From: Clostridia bacterium
GTDB taxonomy: Bacteria > Bacillota > Clostridia > Christensenellales > Aristaeellaceae
Direction of reading: 5' to 3'
Assembly (NCBI GenBank): GCA_017464305.1
Contig: JAFUDS010000001.1
Span: 89,812-153,811 of the forward strand
DNA length: 64,000 nucleotides
A program made the position numbers and the translations under genes. Under the pieces are notes generated by a model that saw only the letters and a list, made by a program, of their open reading frames with translations, made no database searches and was not told the origin of the DNA. Of the stretch, positions 60,959 to 64,000 are shown one piece after another; position 1 is the first letter of the stretch; every line of letters begins with the position of its first letter.

Positions 60959-63325
60959 TTATTTGGTTTTCGTCAGGCGGCGCTTCTTAAGGATCCCCAC
61001 CGTGCCGGAGATCACCATAAGGGCAATGCCCGCCCACATGACGCCTGTCACAGCCAGGTGCACGCCGGTCTGGATAGTGGTGTAATTGACGAACTGCCTC
61101 AGCTTTTCAGAAACCACATAATATTCATCCAGCTTCAGCTTGATGACCTCGCCGGATACGCTGTAGCCCTCCAGGGTTTCAATCTCCCGGATGAAGTAGG
61201 TGCCGGGCTTGAGATCCTTGATCTCTACCATGCCGTCCTTGCCGGATGCATAGGTACCCAGCTCCTTCCCGCTCTCGTCCTCCAGGCGGAATTTCGCGCC
61301 CACAAGCGGATTGCCGGAGCTGTCGGTCTTCTGGAACTCATAGTGGTTCGGGATATTCACGCACAGGATGGGCTTGGGCTGCGTCCAGCCGGCGCTGACC
61401 TGGAAGCGGATATCCTCCATTCTGGAATAGCCCTCCGGGGCAGCATCCTCTCGGATGATCCAGTCTCCGTAGTCAAAGCTGCGGAAGATGATCACGCCAT
61501 CCTTGTCGCTGACAGCGGTCTCCGCCTTTTCCATGGTGGCGGCATTGTAGAGGGAAAACGCTACGCCGGGGATGGGCCTTCCGGAGGTATCCGCCTTGAT
61601 GCACATGATCTTCTTTTCAGGGTCGATCACGGTCGCGGCGGGCTGATCGGTATTGGTGTAGCCCTCATCAATGGTGACGGAAATGACATCCAGGCTTTTC
61701 AGATACCCGTCCGGAGCGGACAGCTCACGAATGGTGTATTTCCCATAGTCCGCGCCGACAAACCGGGCCATGCCCTCCGCATCGGATACGGCGGTCATCA
61801 CCAGCTTTCCGCTCTCGTCATACAGGCCGAACTCCGCGCCCTGCAGCGCCGTGTTGTTCTGATCCACCTTTTCAATCAGGATCTCCGACTGACAGTTTTC
61901 CAGCGTCGCAATCGGTTCCGCAGGATTCACAAACGTACCGTCAATGGTGATGGGCACCTTAGTGAAGTTCTTGAGATACCCGGTCAGGGTTTTCGTTTCC
62001 TGAATGGTATAGATACCATACGGGATCTTCTCAAAGGTCACCAGGCCCTTCTCATCCGATACAGCCGTTGCCTGCTTTGTTCCGTCCTCCCGGAAGAGGC
62101 CGAACTCCACGCCGGATAAAGGCTTATGATACGCATCCACCTTCAGGAGGCTGAAGCGGGTGTAGTCATCCGCCACAGTCGCTTTGCCCTCAATCTGACC
62201 CTCGGCATTCACCGCAAATTCCAGCTCGGTCACGCAAAGCTCGTAGCCCTCTGGAGCCAGTACCTCACGGTAGGTGTACTTGCCGGGAACAGCGGGGAAG
62301 GGCGGCAGATAGCCGTCATCGCCGGTATAATCCCTGAGCACCGTCTTGTCCTCTGCATTCTTCACCTCGATCAGGGTGTGGGGCAGATAGTCCGTACCGG
62401 TCAGATCTGTCTTGGACACGCGCACATCACTGTGAATCAGCTCATTCACAATCGGCGCACCCAGATCGATGACGATCTCCTGGTTTTCTGCGGCATACTC
62501 ATCGCTGATGCTCAGCAGCATATCCACATCGCTCTTTTTCCAGCCCTCGGGGCCGGAGAGCTCCCGCACACAGTATTTCCCATGGGGAAACTGGCCGCTG
62601 AAGCGGATGCTTCCGTTCTTATCGGAGACCGCAGTCGCAAGCAGGGTATCCGCTTCCAGCGTGCCTCCCGCATAAGCAATGGGACTTCCGTTGTACAGGC
62701 CGAACACGAACCCTTCGCCGGGAACACGCTTCAGCGTGGTATGGGTCATCCCCTCCCGATCCGTCTCCGTGTTCAGGATCTCCTTTTCCTTCTGAAGACT
62801 GATCCTGGCGGGCATGAAGTCATTGACCGCAATCACGCAGACCGACACCTTTTCGGTCACATGATCCCGCGCCTCCAGCAGCACATCGTAGCGGGTACTG
62901 TCGAAGATATACCCTTCAGGGGCAGACACCTCCGTCACATAGTAATGGCCCAGCGGCAGCAGATCTGTTTCTGCTTCGCCGTCCTTTGTGGTCAGCGTCG
63001 CGGCCACCTCGTCCGCCTTGAACCAGAGGGTACCATCCTTCCCGACAATATCCTCTACCGCGCGCACCTCAAACACCGCGCCGCTCACAGCGCCTTTGCC
63101 GTACATAGGCGTATGCACTGTATTGCCGAAGGGATCCTCGTGTTCATTGAATCCGGTCAGCACCGGCCCCTGCTTCTGTACCTGAATCAGTCCCTTGACT
63201 GGTCTGTTCGGAACGGTGATTTCCTGAATATCCGCAGATTCTGCCAGGGAGAACACCGGAAGACAGGAGAGCAGCAGAAGCAGCGCAAGCAGAATGAGCG
63301 GCATTTTCTTCTTTGTAAAATACAT
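60959..63325 (-). CDS. Multi-domain Cna-B/SpaA-like surface protein with membrane anchor
   Basis: This 788-residue protein has a signal peptide (about residues 1-28) and then at least seven SpaA/Cna-B-type beta domains. Each ends with the repeated Y-x-[IV]-[RE]-E-x-x-[AP]-P-E-G-Y signature (YVTEVSAPEGY, YCVRELSGPEGW, YTYREVLAPEGYEL, YTIRELSAPDGYL, IIREDAAPEGY). Domains of this kind often form internal isopeptide bonds. The C-terminus has a membrane helix (about 750-775) and a basic KKRRLTKTK tail. There is no LPxTG; IQTGV before the helix is a possible diverged sortase site. It may promote cell contact during mating or adhesion to host or food. Confidence 0.9.
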   Translation of the reverse strand: MYFTKKKMPLILLALLLLLSCLPVFSLAESADIQEITVPNRPVKGLIQVQKQGPVLTGFNEHEDPFGNTVHTPMYGKGAVSGAVFEVRAVEDIVGKDGTLWFKADEVAATLTTKDGEAETDLLPLGHYYVTEVSAPEGYIFDSTRYDVLLEARDHVTEKVSVCVIAVNDFMPARISLQKEKEILNTETDREGMTHTTLKRVPGEGFVFGLYNGSPIAYAGGTLEADTLLATAVSDKNGSIRFSGQFPHGKYCVRELSGPEGWKKSDVDMLLSISDEYAAENQEIVIDLGAPIVNELIHSDVRVSKTDLTGTDYLPHTLIEVKNAEDKTVLRDYTGDDGYLPPFPAVPGKYTYREVLAPEGYELCVTELEFAVNAEGQIEGKATVADDYTRFSLLKVDAYHKPLSGVEFGLFREDGTKQATAVSDEKGLVTFEKIPYGIYTIQETKTLTGYLKNFTKVPITIDGTFVNPAEPIATLENCQSEILIEKVDQNNTALQGAEFGLYDESGKLVMTAVSDAEGMARFVGADYGKYTIRELSAPDGYLKSLDVISVTIDEGYTNTDQPAATVIDPEKKIMCIKADTSGRPIPGVAFSLYNAATMEKAETAVSDKDGVIIFRSFDYGDWIIREDAAPEGYSRMEDIRFQVSAGWTQPKPILCVNIPNHYEFQKTDSSGNPLVGAKFRLEDESGKELGTYASGKDGMVEIKDLKPGTYFIREIETLEGYSVSGEVIKLKLDEYYVVSEKLRQFVNYTTIQTGVHLAVTGVMWAGIALMVISGTVGILKKRRLTKTK

Positions 63326-63362
63326 CCGTTATACCTCGTTTCTCAGTTCATGAAGAGAGAAA

Positions 63363-63386
63363 GGGCAGCAGTTTTCACCGCTGCCC
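63363..63386. other. Intercistronic hairpin between the two Cna-B protein genes
   Basis: GGGCAGC and GCTGCCC form a seven-pair stem around a ten-base loop, followed on the minus strand by a weak pyrimidine run. It lies in the 67-base gap upstream of ATG 63325. Confidence 0.5.
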
Positions 63387-63392
63387 GCAATC

Positions 63393-64000
63393 TCACTTCA
63401 CAGTCTCAGGCACTTCCTCCGCTTGAGCGTCTTCCGCCTTCGCTTCGGCAGGAATCCGAACCGTCACGGCATACCCGTCATCCAGGTAATCATCCGGCAC
63501 ACGGGTTTCCACGATCTGGTATTCGCCCCAGGTCAGCAGCGGGGTTTCTGCCGTGCCGTCCTTGCCGGAGGTGATCACCGCGACAATCTCGCCATCGTTT
63601 TCGCCATTATGGGAAGGCAGACCAGAAATACGGGTTACGGTGAATACCGCGCCGGGCAGACCCTTGCCGGTTTCGCTGTCCGTTTTCACGATGCGGATCT
63701 TGCCCTGAATCGGCATATTGGTGACCGTCCGGGAGACCATCTCATCCATGCCTACCGTGATCTTTTCGCTCCACAGCTGATCCGTATAGCCGATGGGGTT
63801 GGCATGCTCCTGCACAAAGTAGTCCGCAGGGAACAGATCCGGGGATTCAGCCATGCCGTCCTCGCCGGTTGTCATCCTGGCGACCAGATCACCGGGCTTG
63901 CCGTCAGCGCCGACAGTGAAGATATCGAACTGCACACCGGCAATCACATGCTTGTCCAGCTCGTCCTGCTTGAGAATCCTGATGCGGCCAGGCGCAGACT
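63393..64000 (-). CDS. Cna-B/SpaA-like surface protein, C-terminal part (5' end outside window)
   Basis: The frame is open to the right edge of the window and ends at 63393 (VPETVK). It shows two and a half Cna-B/SpaA-type domains: RIRILKQDELDKHVIAGVQFDIF at the edge, DYFVQEHANPIGYT, then KIRIVKTDSETGKGLPGAVFTVT and YQIVETRVPDDYLD. No membrane helix or sortase motif follows, because it ends with an acidic EDAQAEEVPE tail. It could therefore be a secreted partner of the larger surface protein downstream, or the gene may be cut short. The start lies outside the window; the GTG near 63947 is internal. Confidence 0.85.
   Translation of the reverse strand, partial: SAPGRIRILKQDELDKHVIAGVQFDIFTVGADGKPGDLVARMTTGEDGMAESPDLFPADYFVQEHANPIGYTDQLWSEKITVGMDEMVSRTVTNMPIQGKIRIVKTDSETGKGLPGAVFTVTRISGLPSHNGENDGEIVAVITSGKDGTAETPLLTWGEYQIVETRVPDDYLDDGYAVTVRIPAEAKAEDAQAEEVPETVK

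Noticed and set aside
62126-63574. 482-residue plus-strand frame
   Set aside because: Antisense to the Cna-B protein genes; no domain, no start signal.

Overview
The window looks like chromosome from a Clostridia-type Firmicute, probably a gut or rumen starch user. Genes have strong AGGAGG ribosome binding sites, short overlaps and lipoprotein-type solute-binding proteins. There is also a conjugative element of the Tn1549 / Clostridioides CTn kind. No 16S rRNA or other taxonomic marker is present, so the genus is open.

Layout. (1) 1-9548, plus strand: an alpha-glucan uptake and breakdown locus. It holds the tail of one sugar ABC transporter (two permeases and a solute-binding protein), two terminators, then a promoter with a LacI-type operator. 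That promoter drives a secreted protein made only of three starch-binding CBM26-like modules, a second binding protein with two permeases, a cytoplasmic GH13 neopullulanase/cyclomaltodextrinase-like enzyme and a LacI-family regulator. (2) 9549-10150: a gene-free stretch with an orphan copy of a structured oriT-like sequence and a 42-bp-period repeat array resembling an IS21-family end. (3) 10151-14236, minus strand: accessory genes (metallophosphoesterase, membrane/papain-fold fusion, methyltransferase, GNAT acetyltransferase). (4) 12332-12668 and 14480-19711: gene fragments (hydrolases, phosphodiester glycosidase, peptide deformylase, DUF503, ABC permease tail, deoxyribosyltransferase-like, chromate-transporter tail), a 3' tRNA-Arg fragment that marks an attachment site, and one intact six-hairpin glycosidase-like gene. 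(5) 19715-31334, minus strand: three large hybrid histidine kinases with different sensor modules (periplasmic binding domains, an amino-acid permease, PAS domains), one overlapping an MBL-fold hydrolase gene, plus Spx/ArsC and DUF503 genes. (6) 31455-64000, minus strand: most of an integrative conjugative element. Reading along transcription from the right edge: Cna-B surface proteins, PcfB, VirD4, Maff2, TrbL/VirB6, PrgI, VirB4, NlpC/P60 hydrolases, CD1107-type protein, topoisomerase III, YodL-domain protein, regulators, a 2406-residue methylase-helicase, primase-like protein, MobC, relaxase, terminator, candidate oriT and an Xre-type regulator. No integrase, excisionase or resistance gene lies in the window.

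The strongest unusual points are a complete TnpV frame nested inside the methylase-helicase gene, the oriT-like sequence present twice 22.5 kb apart, the permease-kinase fusion, and the repeated use of gene-end GAGCG codons as ribosome binding sites for the next gene in the conjugation operon. All family names come from recognising motifs by eye; no database search was run.
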